Positions 24,088 to 36,564 of a stretch of DNA of 64,000 nt are shown in pieces. The translations under genes were made by a program, and so were the position numbers. The notes under the pieces are model-generated. The model was not told the DNA's origin. It worked only from the letters and a program-made list of their open reading frames with translations, and did no database searches. The DNA is from Heterohyrax brucei (lineage: Eukaryota > Chordata > Mammalia > Hyracoidea > Procaviidae), in contig CM053156.1 in assembly GCA_028571685.1 (NCBI GenBank), forward strand, positions 87,733,049 through 87,797,048. The letters run 5' to 3'. How positions within the stretch are numbered: position 1 is the stretch's first letter; each line of letters starts with the position of its first letter.

Positions 24088-26235
24088 AATACCGATGGGA
24101 ATATTCTAGCCAGTAGAATTCAGCATTATAGATAAATAAAAATAATGCACCACAAGCAAGTGAGATTCCTGTCAGGTGTGTGGGGATTATTCACCAACAG
24201 AAAGTCAATCAACATCGTCTACCACGTAAATACAAGAGAAGAATCATGTGATCATCTAAATCGATGCAGAAAAGGCGTTCAGTAAAGTCCAACACACACT
24301 CCTAATACAACCTCTCAGTGAAATAGGGATAAAAGGGAAATCCTTCAACAGAATAAAGGACATTTATACAAAAAAAAAAAAAAAAACCCAACTTTATTCT
24401 CAATGGAGAGAAGCTGAGAAGATTCCCCCTGAGAACAGGAAAAGACAAGGATGCACTTTATCACCGCTCCTGTGTAATATTGTGCTGGAAGTCCTACCTA
24501 TAGCAAGAAAGCAAGAAAAGGAAGTAAAGGACATCTGAATTTGCAAGGTAGAGGTAAAACTATCCTTATTTGCAAACAGTATGATACCATACATGCCAAG
24601 CCTGGCCAAGTGCCATACATAGAGGACCAAAAAGACTCCACAAGGAAACTGCTGGAACTAATAGATTCATTGGAGTAGCAGGAAACAAGATAAACACACA
24701 AAAATCAGTTGGATTCCTATACACCAATAAAGAGAACTGTGAAGAGGAAATCAGGAAAGCAATACCATGTATAACAGCCCATGAAAACATAAAATACTTA
24801 GGAATAAATCTAATCAGGGATGTAAAGACCTATGCAAAGAAAACTATAAAACGCTGCTACAAGAAACCACAAGTGATCTACCTAAAAGGAAAATCATACC
24901 ATGATCATGGTGGATTCAACATAGTGATAATGTCAGTTCTACCCAGAGCAACCTACAAATACAGTGCAATTCTAATCCAATTACCAACAAACCAACAACA
25001 GTGTATAATGAGATAGAAAAACTAATTGTTAATTTATATGGAAAGGCAGGACATCCTAGATAAGTAAGTATAATTGAAGACGAACAAAACAGGAGGCCTT
25101 TCACCATCCAGCCTCAGAACCTACTATGTGCTAGGGTAATGAAAACAGTGACAGACGCATTGACTGATGGAACAGGACTGAGAACCCAGATTTAAATCCA
25201 CCCACCTAAGGTCACCTGATTTTTGACAAAGACAAAAAGTCCATTTAGTGAGGAAAAGACAGTCTTTTTAACAAATGCTGCTGAAAAAACTGCATGTACC
25301 TCTGTATAGAAATGAAATAGGACCTATACCTCACACCATATAAAAATCCAAATTCAAAATGGATCAAAGGCCTAATATAAAACCCAAAACTGTAAAAATC
25401 ATGACAGAAAAAAGACGGTCAAAGCTAGAAGTCCTAATACATGGCATAAATAGTATACAAGCCATAACTAACAACACACAAACACTAGTAAGGTAGAGAA
25501 CTGGGATCTTTTAAAAATTAAACACCAAAATATGTCACCAAAAGAGTAAAAAGAGAACCTACAGACTGGGAAGAAAAATTATTTTGGCTATGACGTATCT
25601 GACAAAGGTTTAATCTCTAACATGTATAGGGAAATCCAACACCTCTACAACAAAAAGAAATAATCCAAGTAAAAAATGCGCAAAGGATATGGACAGATAC
25701 TTCACCAAAAAAGACATTCAAGAGGCTACCAGACACATGAGGAAATACTCGCAATCACTAGCCATTAGAGAAATGCACATGAAAACTATGATGAGATGAC
25801 ATCTCACACCAACATTACTGGCATTAATCAAAAAAAGAAAAAAAAGAAAACAAATGTTGGAGAAGTTGTAGGGAGAGTGGAGCTCTTAGGCACTGCTGTG
25901 GGAATGCAAATGGTACAACCATTTTGGAAAACAGTATATAGCACTTCTGTAAAAAGTTAGAAATAGGATAGGATCCAGCAAACTCACTGCTAGCAATGTA
26001 TCGTAGAGAAATAACCATCACATGAATTAGCACATGCACACCCAGATTCATTGCAGCGTTGTCCACAATAGCAAAAAGATGCAAATAACCGTAAGTGCCC
26101 ATCAACGGACGAATGGTACACACACAACAGGATACTGCTCGATGATAAACAACAGTGATAAATCTGAGAAACATCTCACGATGTGAGTGAATCGGGAGGG
26201 TATTACACTGAGACTGTATGAGACCATTATTATAA
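24088..26235 (+). mobile_element. L1 LINE, ORF2 reverse transcriptase to 3' part (plus strand, dead)
   Basis: Plus-strand sequence follows L1 ORF2 from the 'tattctagccagtagaatt' box through 'atcgatgcagaaaaggcg' (the DAEKAF motif) at about 24260 to the 3' end of ORF2 near 26.2 kb. The catalytic FADD motif is changed: at about 24570 'tttgcaaacagt' reads FANS, so the enzyme could not work. Many stops interrupt the frame. Minus-strand frames here (24400-24790, 25824-26174) are shadows. Confidence 0.9.
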
Positions 26236-27470
26236 AAGGTTTATACACCGAAAGAGACAGCATTTGGTGATGATGAAGGAAGACTAGAAATTCAAGCCGA
26301 ATTCAGAAGAGGATGCAGAACCAGGGATTTCATTGCTGGTGACACATGGAGCTTGGCTGAAAGCAGGGTGTACCAGAAAGATGTTTTCCTGTGTTTCGTT
26401 GCCTATGCAAAGGCATTAGACTGTGTGGATCATAGCAGATTATGGCTAACATTGTGGAGAATGGGAATTCCAGATCACTTAGCTATGCTCTTAAGGAATC
26501 TGTGCATGGATCAAGAGGCAGTTGTATGAACAGAACAAGGGGACACTGCATGGTTTAAAGTCAGGAAGGGTGTGTGTCAGGGTTGTATTTTTTCCACATA
26601 CCTTTTCAATCTGTATGCCAAACAAATAATCTGAGAAGCTGAGCTATGTGAAGAATGAGGCGTCAGGATTGCAGGATGGCTCATTAACAACCTGCATCAT
26701 ATAGATAAGATTACTTTACTAGCCAGAAGTGAAGAACATTTGAAACATTTACTGATGAAGATCGAGGACCACAGCCTTCCGTATGGATTGCGCCTCAACA
26801 TCAAGATAACAAAAATCCTCACAACTAGACCAGTTAAGCAGCATCATGATAAATGGAGAAAAGATTGAGGTGGTCAAGGATTTCATTTTACTCGGTTCCA
26901 CAGTCAATGCCCATGGAAGCAGCAGTCAAGAAAAAGACACATTGTACTGGGAAACTGCTGCAAAGGACCTCTTCAGAGTATTCAAAAGGAAGGATGTCAC
27001 CTTGAAGACTAAAGTGTGCCTGACCCAAGACATGGTATTTTTCAGTCACATCATATGCAAGTGAAAGCTGGGTAATAAACAAGGAAGACAGAAGAATCAG
27101 TTCCTTTGAATTCTGGTGTTGGAAAAAAATATTGAATTTACCATGGACAGCCTAAAGGACAAACAGATTTGTTCTGGAAGAAGTCCAACTAGAGTGCTCC
27201 TTGGAAGCAAAGGTGGTGAGACTATGTCTTACATGCTTTGGACATGTCAGGAAGGATCAGTCCCTGGAGAAGGACATCATGCTTGGTAGAGTGGAGGATC
27301 AGCTGAAAAGAGGAAGACCCTTGATGAGATGGACTGACACAGTGGGCACAATCATGGCCTTAAGCATAAAAATGATTGTAGACATGGCACGAGTCTGGGC
27401 AGTGTTTTATCCTGTTGTGCGAAGTGTTGCTGTGAGTCAGAACCAACTCGACGGCACCTAATGACAAGGA
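26236..27470 (+). mobile_element. RTE LINE fragment, reverse transcriptase C-terminal half to 3' end
   Basis: Plus-strand codons match the family through 'SRLWLTLWRMGIPDH'-like text at about 26430-26480, then 'DFILLGSTVNAHGSSSQE' at 26877-26930 and a tail box 'agtgttgctgtgagtcaga' + 'accaactcgacggcac' at 27425-27460. Frames are broken (26846-27064, 27201-27461). It directly follows the L1 at 24.1 kb. The tail box resembles the AfroSINE 3' end, as expected if the SINE borrows the RTE tail for mobilisation (inference). Confidence 0.85.
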
Positions 27471-28440
27471 CAGGGAGGGGAGAAGTGGGAAGGGAAAACA
27501 CTAGGCCATATGTAATTGATAGCTTTGGTGAAGGGTAAGGCAGTACATCATACTGGGGAGGTCAGCACAACTCGGCCAAGGCAAAGTCACCGAAGCGTCA
27601 TAGACAAACCCGAACTCCTTGAGAGACTGACTTACCGGCTGAGAGCTGGAGACTATGGTCGGGGGTGGGGGGGAGCGGGACATGTAGTTCAATTGCAATA
27701 ACTCTTATAAAGAAAATGTTCTACTAATGAGTAGTGTCTGGAGTCTCAGAAGCTTGTGAGTGGCCATCTAAGATACTCCAGTAAGCCCACCCTGTTTGCA
27801 GTAAGGGAGGAAGAGGAGAATCAGAGTCATAAGGGAAATATCAGAGGACTAATGGACCACAAGGACTGCAGCCTCCACCAGACTGCGTCCGGTGTAACTA
27901 GGTGGTTCCTGGCTACCAGCAGCCGCGCTGGTGGGGATCACAACAGAGAGTCCTGGACAGAGCTCGAGAAAAATGTGGAACAAGATTCGAACACGCCCCA
28001 AAAGACCAGACTTACCTGTCTGAAAGAAACTGGAGAAACTCCGAGAATGTGGCCCCCAGACACCCTTTTAACTCAGTACTGAAATCACTCCTGAGGTTTA
28101 GCCTTCATCCAGAGACTAAATAGGCCCATAAAACAAACAATAACACATGTAGCTCAACTATGTAAATGAGACTAAATGGGCACACCAGCCCTGGGTTGAG
28201 GATGAGAAGGCAGGAGAGGATGGAAAGGCTGGCCTAATGGAAATGAGGGACTCAAGGGTGAGAAGGGGAGAATGTCGATACACCTCGGGGTTGACAGCTA
28301 ATGTCAGAAAATGATATGTGCATTGTTTCATGAAACACTGGTCTGCTCGGTCAACTTTCACCTCAAACACAATTGGAAAAAAAAGATTTTGAGGTTTGCT
28401 TAAAAGATAACACATAAAATATAGGTGAAATAGGCACATT
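27471..28440. other. Unassigned sequence, possibly an LTR-like repeat
   Basis: No coding signal was found. Words such as 'aaggcagtacatcatactg' and 'agagtcctggacagagctc' look repeat-like, but no second copy is in the window. ORFs 27756-28123 overlap and are not supported. Confidence 0.3.
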
Positions 28441-28479
28441 TGTCCCCCATGTGTCTCTCAGTTTCTTGTACTGTGGGGG

Positions 28480-29162
28480 CTTGCTTGTTGCTGTGATGCT
28501 AGAAGCTATGCCACCAGTATTTAGGTACCAGCAGGGTCACCCACAGTAGACAGGTTTCAGTGAGCTTTTGGACTAAGACAGACTACGAAGAAGGACCTGG
28601 CAGTCTCCTTCTGGAAAGAATTAGCCAGGGAAAACCTGTGAACAGCAGTGGAACATTGTCAGATACAGTGCCAGAAAAGGAGCCCCCCAGGTTGGAAGGC
28701 ACTCAAAAGATGGCTGGAGAAGAATTGCCTCCTTAAAGAAGCGTCGACCTTAGTGATATGCTTGGAGTCAAGCTTCCAGGATCTCTATTTGCTGATGTAG
28801 CAGAACTCAAAGTGAGAAGGAACAGCTGCAGACATCCATTGCCAAGAGAAATGAACAGATCTGTCTTGGAAGAAGTAAAACCAGAGTGCTCCTTCGAGGC
28901 AAGGTTGGCAAGACTACAAGTCACGTATTTTGGTCATGTTGTCAGAAAATCAGCCTCTGGAGAAGGCCATCATGCTTGGTGAAGTAGATGGTCAGCAAAA
29001 AGAGAGGAAGACCTCTACAAGGTGGGCTGCGACAGCAGCTGCCACAACGGGCTCAAGCGTCACAACAGTTGAGGGCACAACACAGGACTGGGCAGTGTTT
29101 CGCTCTGTTGTACAAAGGGTCGCTATGAGCTGGAGTCGACTCAATGGCATCTAACAAGAGGA
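28480..29162 (+). mobile_element. RTE-derived element, 3' part
   Basis: Starts with a GT-rich 'gctgtgatgctagaagcta' box and 'tgagcttttggactaagac', then joins the RTE 3' series 'accagagtgctccttcgag' and 'ccatcatgcttggtgaagt' before ending 'gagtcgactcaatggcatc'. The first half recurs at 32530-32690 ('gagcttctagactaagaag'), so this is a defined non-autonomous RTE subfamily. Confidence 0.75.
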
Positions 29163-29680
29163 ACAGACACATTCGTACCCACAGTATTTACTTTGTGAAT
29201 GTAGTTGCACTATGTATTTAAATCACACAGGACATGAAATATTAACCTTAAGACATTCTGTTTTCTGCTCGCGGCTCATGAAGCTGTGTTATCTGAACTT
29301 GGAGCAGTGTCTCAGGTGTCCTTGTCTTGGTCATCTCTAGCTGTGACCCGTTAGGTCTTAGTGGCATCTGATAGAGTTTCTTAGAGAAGAACATCTTCCC
29401 TCTCCTCCTGGCTCTTGGAGATTTAGTCCTATCAGACGCTGCATATAATCACATCCTGGCTGTTTGTTCACCACCCTAAACACCCATTCACACAACAGGA
29501 CACAGCCGCTTTCATCTCTCCTATGGGTGCTGACTTGTAGCTCCCGCAACATAAATGTGTCTTACTGGTTTTTAAGGCGACCTCTAGGAGATGTGTTTGT
29601 GACACATCCAGTGCTGTCTGTCCCTTATGCCCAGGATGATGACTACATTTGTGTTACCCACACCATTGCCCTATAACCTT
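29163..29680. other. Unique non-coding sequence
   Basis: No repeat or exon recognised. Confidence 0.4.
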
Positions 29681-29684
29681 TGTA

Positions 29685-29900
29685 AGGGGCTCTGGTGGTT
29701 CAAGAGTTAAGTAGGGGCTGCTCACTGCCATGCTGGGGTTCAGACCAGCCCAGGGGCTCCCTGGGAGAAGGGCCTGCTGGTCTGCTTCCATACAGGTCAC
29801 TGCCTGGGAACCCCATTGGATGGTGCTGTTCTGTCCTACAGGGCCGCTGTGAGTTGGAATCTCATTGACAGCAGTGAGTTGCGTTTTCTGGTTTTGGTCC
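29685..29900 (+). mobile_element. AfroSINE with an internal insertion or duplication
   Basis: Starts 'ggggctctggtggttcaag' and ends 'tcattgacagcagtgag'. It is about 215 bp, with an extra segment at 'agaagggcctgctggtctg', a long variant that also occurs at 42862-43070. Confidence 0.7.
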
Positions 29901-30177
29901 TGCTTGACTCGAGTGGGACATTCTGAACATCATATGACATTTGGCTGGATGTAGAGAAGGAATGCCTCACTTACTGTAATGTGAACAGAGGCAGAAAAAG
30001 ACACAACAACTAAATGATGAGCCAATCAAATGAGGCTACTTGGATTGTTCCTTCAGACCTTCCTCATTATGAACACCTTTAATCTTGAACTTTAGTTATA
30101 TTTGATCATTCAGTCAAATTATAATTTGTTTATACTGTTTTGTATTGTCAAATGAGAATCGTAGTAGGATAATCTTA

Positions 30178-30412
30178 GCAAACATCAGTAGAGTGTTTAC
30201 TGTGGGCTGGACACTGTCCTGAGGCTTTTGCTATCTCATAGACCTGTTTCACAGAGAGACAACTGTAGTGAAGGTGAGAAAGGAGGCATGGAAAGGTCAC
30301 ATGACTGACTGGGATTACACAGCCATCAGGTCTTACAAACCTGGGCAGTCTGGCTTCAGAGCCCAGGTTATCCAATGCTGTGCTGTCCTACATGTAGCAA
30401 GTGGGGGTAGTT
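30178..30412 (-). mobile_element. MIR-type SINE (reverse)
   Basis: Contains 'ggactgggattacacagcc'-like sequence at about 30306 and 'gggcagtctggcttcagag' at 30344, the MIR tRNA-related end in reverse. Preceding bases 29901-30177 show nothing recognisable. Confidence 0.5.
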
Positions 30413-30547
30413 ACTCCCTGGTTTGTAAACCAGTACTTTGAAAAGGATTTCATTGTTAAAAAAATCATAATAATCTTCATAAATATGTATGTTGTTGTTG
30501 TGTGCTGCTGATTCTGACTCATACCAACACTGGGTGTGATGGTTAAG

Positions 30548-31085
30548 GCTGTGTATCATCTGGGGCCAGGATTCGCACTGTTTTGGCAGTCATGTAATGT
30601 TGTGTTCACTTCCCTGTAGAGACGTGATGTGTAAGCACCACTGTGATGGGATCTGCTGTGAGCAGCTGATAAGCTGAAAGGGAGTTTCCTTGGGTGTGTG
30701 GCCTGCACCTGAACATAACAGATGTTCTGGCATGGCGTAGGGGCTTTTCTTGCTCTGGATCCAGCTACTGGCTCCTGTTTGTCTGGCTTCAAGTTCTTGA
30801 GACTTGAGCTAGCAACTTACTTGTGATCTTGCCTGTTGGTCTTGGAACTTGTTGATCTTCACAGCCTGTGAGCAAGAGCCCTGCTCTCTGACCTGCTGAT
30901 CTTGGGTTCAGCAGTCCCTGCAGCTAGGTAAATCAGGAGAAGCCTCTATGTTGATCCACAGACTTAATTCTGTTCCAACCTGTAGAAAAGTGTGAGCCGT
31001 CTCCTTGATGTAAATCTCTTTGTCTCTTTATATTTATATGGTTTACTGGTTTTGCTCCTCTAGAGAAGCCAGCCTGTTAAGACAT
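30548..31085. mobile_element. LTR-like element, reverse relative of the 7786-8268 copy
   Basis: Ends 'actggttttgctcctctag' + 'agaagccagcctg', the reverse complement of the start at 7786. The middle has recurring 'ttgatcttcacagcctg' and 'gacctgctgatcttgggtt' phrases that mirror 'ctgatcctgggttcacc' read in reverse at about 8050. Confidence 0.55.
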
Positions 31086-31087
31086 CA

Positions 31088-31605
31088 TGTCACAGAGCAG
31101 AAAGGCCCTCATGGGGTTTTCAGAGTTGTAATCTTTACAGGAGCAGATCACCAGGTCTTTCTCTTACAGGGTTGTTGGGTAGATTTGAACTGCCAGCTGA
31201 ACACTTAACCATTTGTGCCATCGCAGCACCTTGTGCTAATATATACAGATGAACACACATATATTCTTTATCAACCAAACCAAAAGTGAAACCCACTGCT
31301 GTTGAGTCAGCTCTGACTCATAGTGAACCTGTAGGACAAGAACGAACTTCCCCATAGGGTTTCTGAGGCCAAGTGTCACCTCTTCCTCTCACAGAGCAGC
31401 TTACAGGTCCAAACTCCCTGCCCTTCAGTTAGCAGCCACACACTCAACAATTGCATCCCCAGGGCTTCCCCTGGGGCTCTCCTGTCTGTGCTCATAGTCA
31501 CTGCAGACGCACATCACCATGTCTTTCTTCTGCAGAGTTGCTGTGTGAGTTCACACTTCCGACCTTTAGGTGAGCGGCTGAGTGCCTGACCTGTGTACCT
31601 GTAGG
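31088..31605 (-). mobile_element. Cluster of three reversed AfroSINE copies or fragments
   Basis: Copies at about 31088-31240 ('gtagatttgaactgccagc'), 31278-31470 ('ctgttgagtcagctctgac') and 31490-31605 ('ctgcagagttgctgtgtga') are all reversed. Confidence 0.7.
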
Positions 31606-32525
31606 ACTCCTGTCGGGAATAACACAGGTGACTAAAACATGCCTCCCCGCCTCCCATGAAGACCGGACATAGTGCAAGACAGAGAGCAGAGGCTGGCAAG
31701 CCATCTGGAGAGTTGACTTTGGAATGGGCATAACAGCCCTTCTGGATCATTCTGTTGGACAAAGTGAGCACCAGGAGCAGCTCAGACTTAAGGAAGAGAA
31801 CAGAGTCCCCACCGTTTCTCTTGCGAAAATTTATACACAAATTGTCAAGTGACATTGGTTGTAACCCGCCCCTTGTGTAGGCACTCTGCCCCTCCCCTTT
31901 CCACTCCAGGTTCTCTGTGTCCGTTCACCCAGGCTTCCTGTCCTTTCCTGCCGCTTTGCTTTTGTGTAGATGTTGCCCGTTTGGTCTCCTACACTTGACT
32001 CAACTAGGAAACATGTTACTCACATATGCTACTGTGTGATCTGTTACTGAAACATGAACTTACGGAGTGGCTTCAGTCCTGAGTTAGCAGGTCACCTGGG
32101 GACCATAGTCTCAGGGCTCCCTCCAGTCTGTCAGACCAGTAAGTCTCACCAGGAACTTTTAATAAACAACTGGTCCATTTTTTATATAACAAGGAGGCTG
32201 AGGGTGGGATGTCTGTACTGGTGCAGTTATTCACAGATATCCCTGGAGACCTGCAGCCCTTCTGTGCCCTGCTGTCCCCACCGTGTGTCTCCAGTTCTAT
32301 GGGTAGAGCCCACTGTGCAGTGCCTCTTGGCATTGCGTCTGTGTTTCAGGCAGGAAAATGAGAAAGATCTGAGGTCCAGAGTATCTGGCTGCCCCTGCAC
32401 ACATCTCATTGTCTGGAACTGGGTCAGGGGCCACCTGTGACTACCGGGAGCAGGAAGCCTGGAAGAAGAGTATTTTAAAGGTGACCTAACATTGGTGATT
32501 CAGCATTCTTTCCTTCCACGCAGGA
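31606..32525. other. Unique non-coding sequence
   Basis: The frame at 32054-32440 has no supporting splice sites, and a minus frame overlaps it. No gene is called. Confidence 0.4.
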
Positions 32526-32529
32526 GTTA

Positions 32530-32900
32530 TAGGTTCCAAATTCCCAGCCAGTGTATCTCATCTGCAGCCACTACCCACCTGTTGGTGGTGGTTTGTGTGT
32601 TGTTGTGATGGCCAAGCAGGTTCAGGGGAGCTTCTAGACTAAGAAGGACTAGGAAGAAAGGCCTGGTTGTCTTCTTCTCAAAAAAAAAAAAAAAATCAGC
32701 CAATGAAAACTCTACAGATCCCAATGGCCCAATCTGCAACCAGTCCTGGGGGCGACACAAGACCAGAGGTGATGCACGACCAGACAGCATTTTGTTCTGT
32801 TGTGCATGGGGCCCTCTTGTGTGGGGCTGACAGGGTGGCACTTCACAGAAGCAGACATCACTGGGGCTCCGCTGATAAAGAGAGAAGGTGAGAAGATAGT
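32530..32900 (+). mobile_element. RTE-derived non-autonomous element
   Basis: Shares 'gagcttctagactaagaag' and 'gaagaaaggcctggttgtc' with the 28.5-kb copy and has an internal A15 run at about 32680. The end 'agacagcattttgttctgt' corresponds to the RTE tail. Confidence 0.65.
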
Positions 32901-33037
32901 GGGTAGAAACCTGCATAGTATCTGCTCAGTGAGTGATACAAGAGTCCCCGGGAGGTAATAGATAGTTTGTTCTGAAAATGATCCTATTTTGGTGAAAAAG
33001 ACAGTTAATTAAAATTTTGTTTAATTAATAGTGCAGA

Positions 33038-33262
33038 CCAGAGGTCAGTAAACCTCTGTAAAGGGCCAGATGGCAAATGTTTTCCACTCTGATGGCCATA
33101 CAGTCTCTGTTACAATTACTCAGCTCTGCCACTGCAGTTGGAACACAGCCTCCACCGATCTGGGAACAAACGGGTATGGCTCTGCTCCAATAATGCTTTA
33201 TTTATAAAAATACAAAAACAGGCAAAGGGCCAGATTTGGTCTGCAGGCCAACTCTTGGTCCA
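33038..33262. mobile_element. hAT-type MITE (MER family DNA transposon)
   Basis: Contains 'aaagggccagatggcaaat' and 'gccatacagtctctgttac', then 'aatgctttatttataaaaa' and 'gggccagatttggtctgca'. This is the typical 'my favourite' MER palindromic-ended MITE found across placental mammals. The terminal inverted repeats are 'ccagaggtcagtaaac' at the left and its degraded complement at the right. It is a cut-and-paste DNA transposon remnant without a transposase gene. Confidence 0.8.
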
Positions 33263-35460
33263 GTTAATTTGCAGACATCACAAAATTATGAAGGCTTAGT
33301 ACTTGGTGGTTGGCAGACATGGAAAAATTCATAAAGGTTGTATAGGGATGATGACCAAAATTTAGGAAATAAGCTAAAAGTTTAGACTCTTACACTAAAA
33401 TATTTCTCATCACCGTGGTGTTAAGTATGATAAAGTTTTGGCTTCTTTTGTAAAGATTGAAAGTAGCAATGAATTAAAAATGTAAACAAAGTTTCTTTCT
33501 CTCACATTTAACCAATGGTGGTTCCATAGTGTGGTGGGGACCCAGGTTCTTTCTATCTTGTTGCTCTGTAGTCCAGGATCGCTGCTGTAGCTTCTGCCCT
33601 TGGATTATATTCCAGACAGTAATAAAGAGATAAGAGGAAGAAGCAGGTCCCCACCTTCTCTTTAAAGTTAGAGCTGGCAAGTTGTATACATCATGTTTCC
33701 TCATGCCAGAACTTAATTGGTTATGCTTGGCTGCAAGAGAAACTGGGAACTGTTATTTTTAGCAGGGTGGCAATGTGCCCTAGCTAAAGAAGAATGTACT
33801 TTTATTAAAAGACAAAAGGATCAGAAATAAGGCAGCAACACATATATTTTGCTGCAGCAGGGTGGAAATGCAGGCGAGATGAAGGCAGTCCAACATTTTT
33901 CCCTGAAAAGGAAAGCTGTAGTTAACATGTTTGTCAGTAATGCTGTTTGCCAAGTATGACATGCCAAAAGTTCTCTCTCTGCCTGGACCGTGAGCCTCTC
34001 AGTAGTAATAAAATTCAATTCATTATGCTACTCCCCAGCACAGTAAAAAGTCAAGTTCAAAGAAAAAAAATCACAAATAGAACTTTGAAATTCTAGCCGA
34101 AGGCAAACAAACAAAAAATGTTTTCTTTGATTTATCTGGAAGAAATTATATTCTTTATGAGTCTTGCTAGTCAGCAGCCACGTCAGCGTTTGCAGACGTG
34201 GTAATGTGCAAGCCTCTCCTGAGTTCTCGCCATGGGTCGGATCCAACTCTACGGCACTTGGCTGGCTGGCTCCTGAGTTCTTCGACTTGTGGATACTATT
34301 GAGTTAAGCGTTCTGCCTCCACCCCAGAACTATTGAAAGACAAGGTCCCTCTTTTGCCTGAACAATTCCAGGCACTGTGAGGGACAGAGGTTGTCAGCCC
34401 TGGCACTTTCCTGTCTGTCTGTTTTCTTTCCACAGTTGCCCACTGAAGGAGTGTCACATTATATGGTGAGCTTCATAGTAACAGTAGTGAAAACACCACC
34501 TTGCTGTTACTTACTCAGAAGGAGGCGTGAGCCTCCGTCATAACTCCATACATCTCACGGTTTCCACACCCGACACGGTCACCTGGGGGAACACACAGCT
34601 ACAGCTCTACACTCTTGAAGGAAAGGAGTCCTGGGTATATTAGAGAGAAGAGAAACTGTGACATCGGAAACACTGAGCCTGGATGGCCTTGTGACCCACA
34701 ATAAGCTTGTTTACCATGTGGGCCAGGGGCCCTACTAAAGAGGGGCTGAACGTAGTGGCCAGTTTCTTTGGCCTTTTCCTTCTTCAGATTCAGACATAGG
34801 CATGCTGCCTTCTAAATTCATATGTAGCCTTTCAGGAGAACTGTCCCTTTAAAGAAAAAAAATTCCTTGATGAATGCAAATTGATATTAAATGGTGTTTT
34901 AAAAAAATGATCAGGGTTTTTAAATATGATTATAATCAGTGAGAACAGTGCAGCAGAGTCAAATCATTATTGATCTCATTCTGGGGGCGTGAGGGCAGAG
35001 CTGCAGAGAATTAATCAGAAAAGGAGATTTTCTTTGCAGCTTGTCCAGCTGTGAGTTCTCACCGGAGTGCCCCAAGCTCTGGGACCCCCTGGGAGGCCAG
35101 CGCTGAGTTAACCCTTCCGTGACCCTCCACAGGATCCATAGGCACATTAAAAGGGAAGAAAGCATCTCCGTGCAGGGGTGGTGTACGAGATGTTGAAGAA
35201 TAAGGTGGGAAACAGCATAGGGCATGAAGTTTGGGAATCAGTTAGTCTAGATTTCATTCATGAAGTCATTCACAAAACCCAGCACATGGAAGATTCATTG
35301 ACGCAGTAGCTGGAAGAACAGTCACGTGTGGCAGTGGTTGTGGGGATGGTGTAGGACCTGGCCATGTTTTGTTCTCTTGTATGTAGGGTTCCTTCTGCTC
35401 TTGCCCTACTCCAAGAACTGGTGGTGGTGATGGTGGAATGAAAAACAGCAATAAAAATTT
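33263..35460. other. Unique non-coding sequence with one SINE scrap
   Basis: Only a 45-bp AfroSINE-like tail ('gccatgggtcggatccaac' at about 34229-34270) was recognised. AT-rich stretches at 34850-34960 look old and unconstrained. No exon was seen. Confidence 0.45.
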
Positions 35461-35461
35461 T

Positions 35462-35680
35462 CTAGGAGCGCTGGTGGTTCAGTGGTTAAACCCGCAACTG
35501 TTAACTGGAAGGCTGGTGGTTGGAAACCATCGTGGTGGCCCTCAGGGGGGAAGACCTGGTCACCTGCGTCCGCAGAGATTACAGCCAAGAAATCCCTGTG
35601 AGGCAGTTCTTCCTACTCTGTCCTGTAGGGTCACTCCCAGTCTGAATTGACTCAGTGGCACCCAGGAGCAACAGATACTG
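35462..35680 (+). mobile_element. AfroSINE (long variant)
   Basis: Starts 'ggagcgctggtggttcagt', contains 'ctggaaggctggtggttgg' and ends 'attgactcagtggcaccca'. Confidence 0.85.
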
Positions 35681-36225
35681 TCTTGAAGAAATCCAAAACC
35701 ATACCCAGGGATGACTGTGTGGGGCTGTGACCTGGACAGTGACCAGGGCGTCATCAGCATGGCCCACGTTGGGTTCAGTACTCCACTGCTGCCATCTTGG
35801 AATTCTTAGTGATTTTCAACAGCGGGCCCCCTTTTCATTGGTACCAGGCTCAGTGAGTGACGTCATTGGTCCTGGCAGGACAATACGGCAAGTGCTGCCA
35901 AGGGAAGTGACTTCTAGACTTCTTAGTCACAGGAGTTCTGCCTGTCCCTGGAGCAGTGTCCAGAACTGGCCTCTGTTCTCCTGTGCTTCTGGAAGTTTCC
36001 TTCACGAGCACCCTCTGCTTGTGGCATCTCCCCACTTCCTTCGTGATGTCTCTGTAAGGCACGGTGCAATGAGAGCTTCGGGAACAAAGTTAGTGCCAGC
36101 CTTTCTCAGAGCTTTGACATGAGACGGAGCTCACCCCAGCCTTCACACAAACCACACGTTACTGGAAAAGTAAATTATCTTTCTTTTCCTTGAGAATATG
36201 TGATAGGAGCTGCGTTACAATCCTT
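35681..36225. other. Unique non-coding sequence
   Basis: The plus frame 35727-36122 lacks splice-site support. Nothing else was recognised. Confidence 0.4.
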
Positions 36226-36560
36226 GATGAGAATATATACCCAGAACTTGTAATCAGAAGAGACATGTTACCTGTAAAAAACTAAAGAACCCTAGGGCCC
36301 ACTTCTGCTCTGAAATCTACTTTGCATTTTGTTTTTTAGCCCATACTAGTCCATCAAGTCCCATCTCTGCCTTCTGTGTTTATTAGCAGGTGGGCATGGC
36401 TCTGGCCCCGAGGGGGCCTTCGTAATAGTGGTGCACGTCTAAGCCTCTCTTGCAGGTAGGTGGTGTTCAGTGTGCAGAAATGGGTCCTCACATGGAGGGG
36501 GATATATTCTGAGATAGATTAATAATATTTTTAAAAATAGAATTCTTTTATTACTTTTTA
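36226..36560 (+). repeat. Isolated unit related to the 41.3-53.5 kb array
   Basis: The stretch 36375-36535 aligns with 41565-41740: 'tgtgtttattag', then 'cttcgtaatag(t)' against 'cttccgtaataat', then 'cttgcaggta' against 'ttcacaggta', then 'ttctgagatagattaataa' against 'atttgaggtaaaatagag'. It lies 5 kb left of the array, and an L1 and SINEs lie between. Confidence 0.5.
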
Positions 36561-36564
36561 ATTT

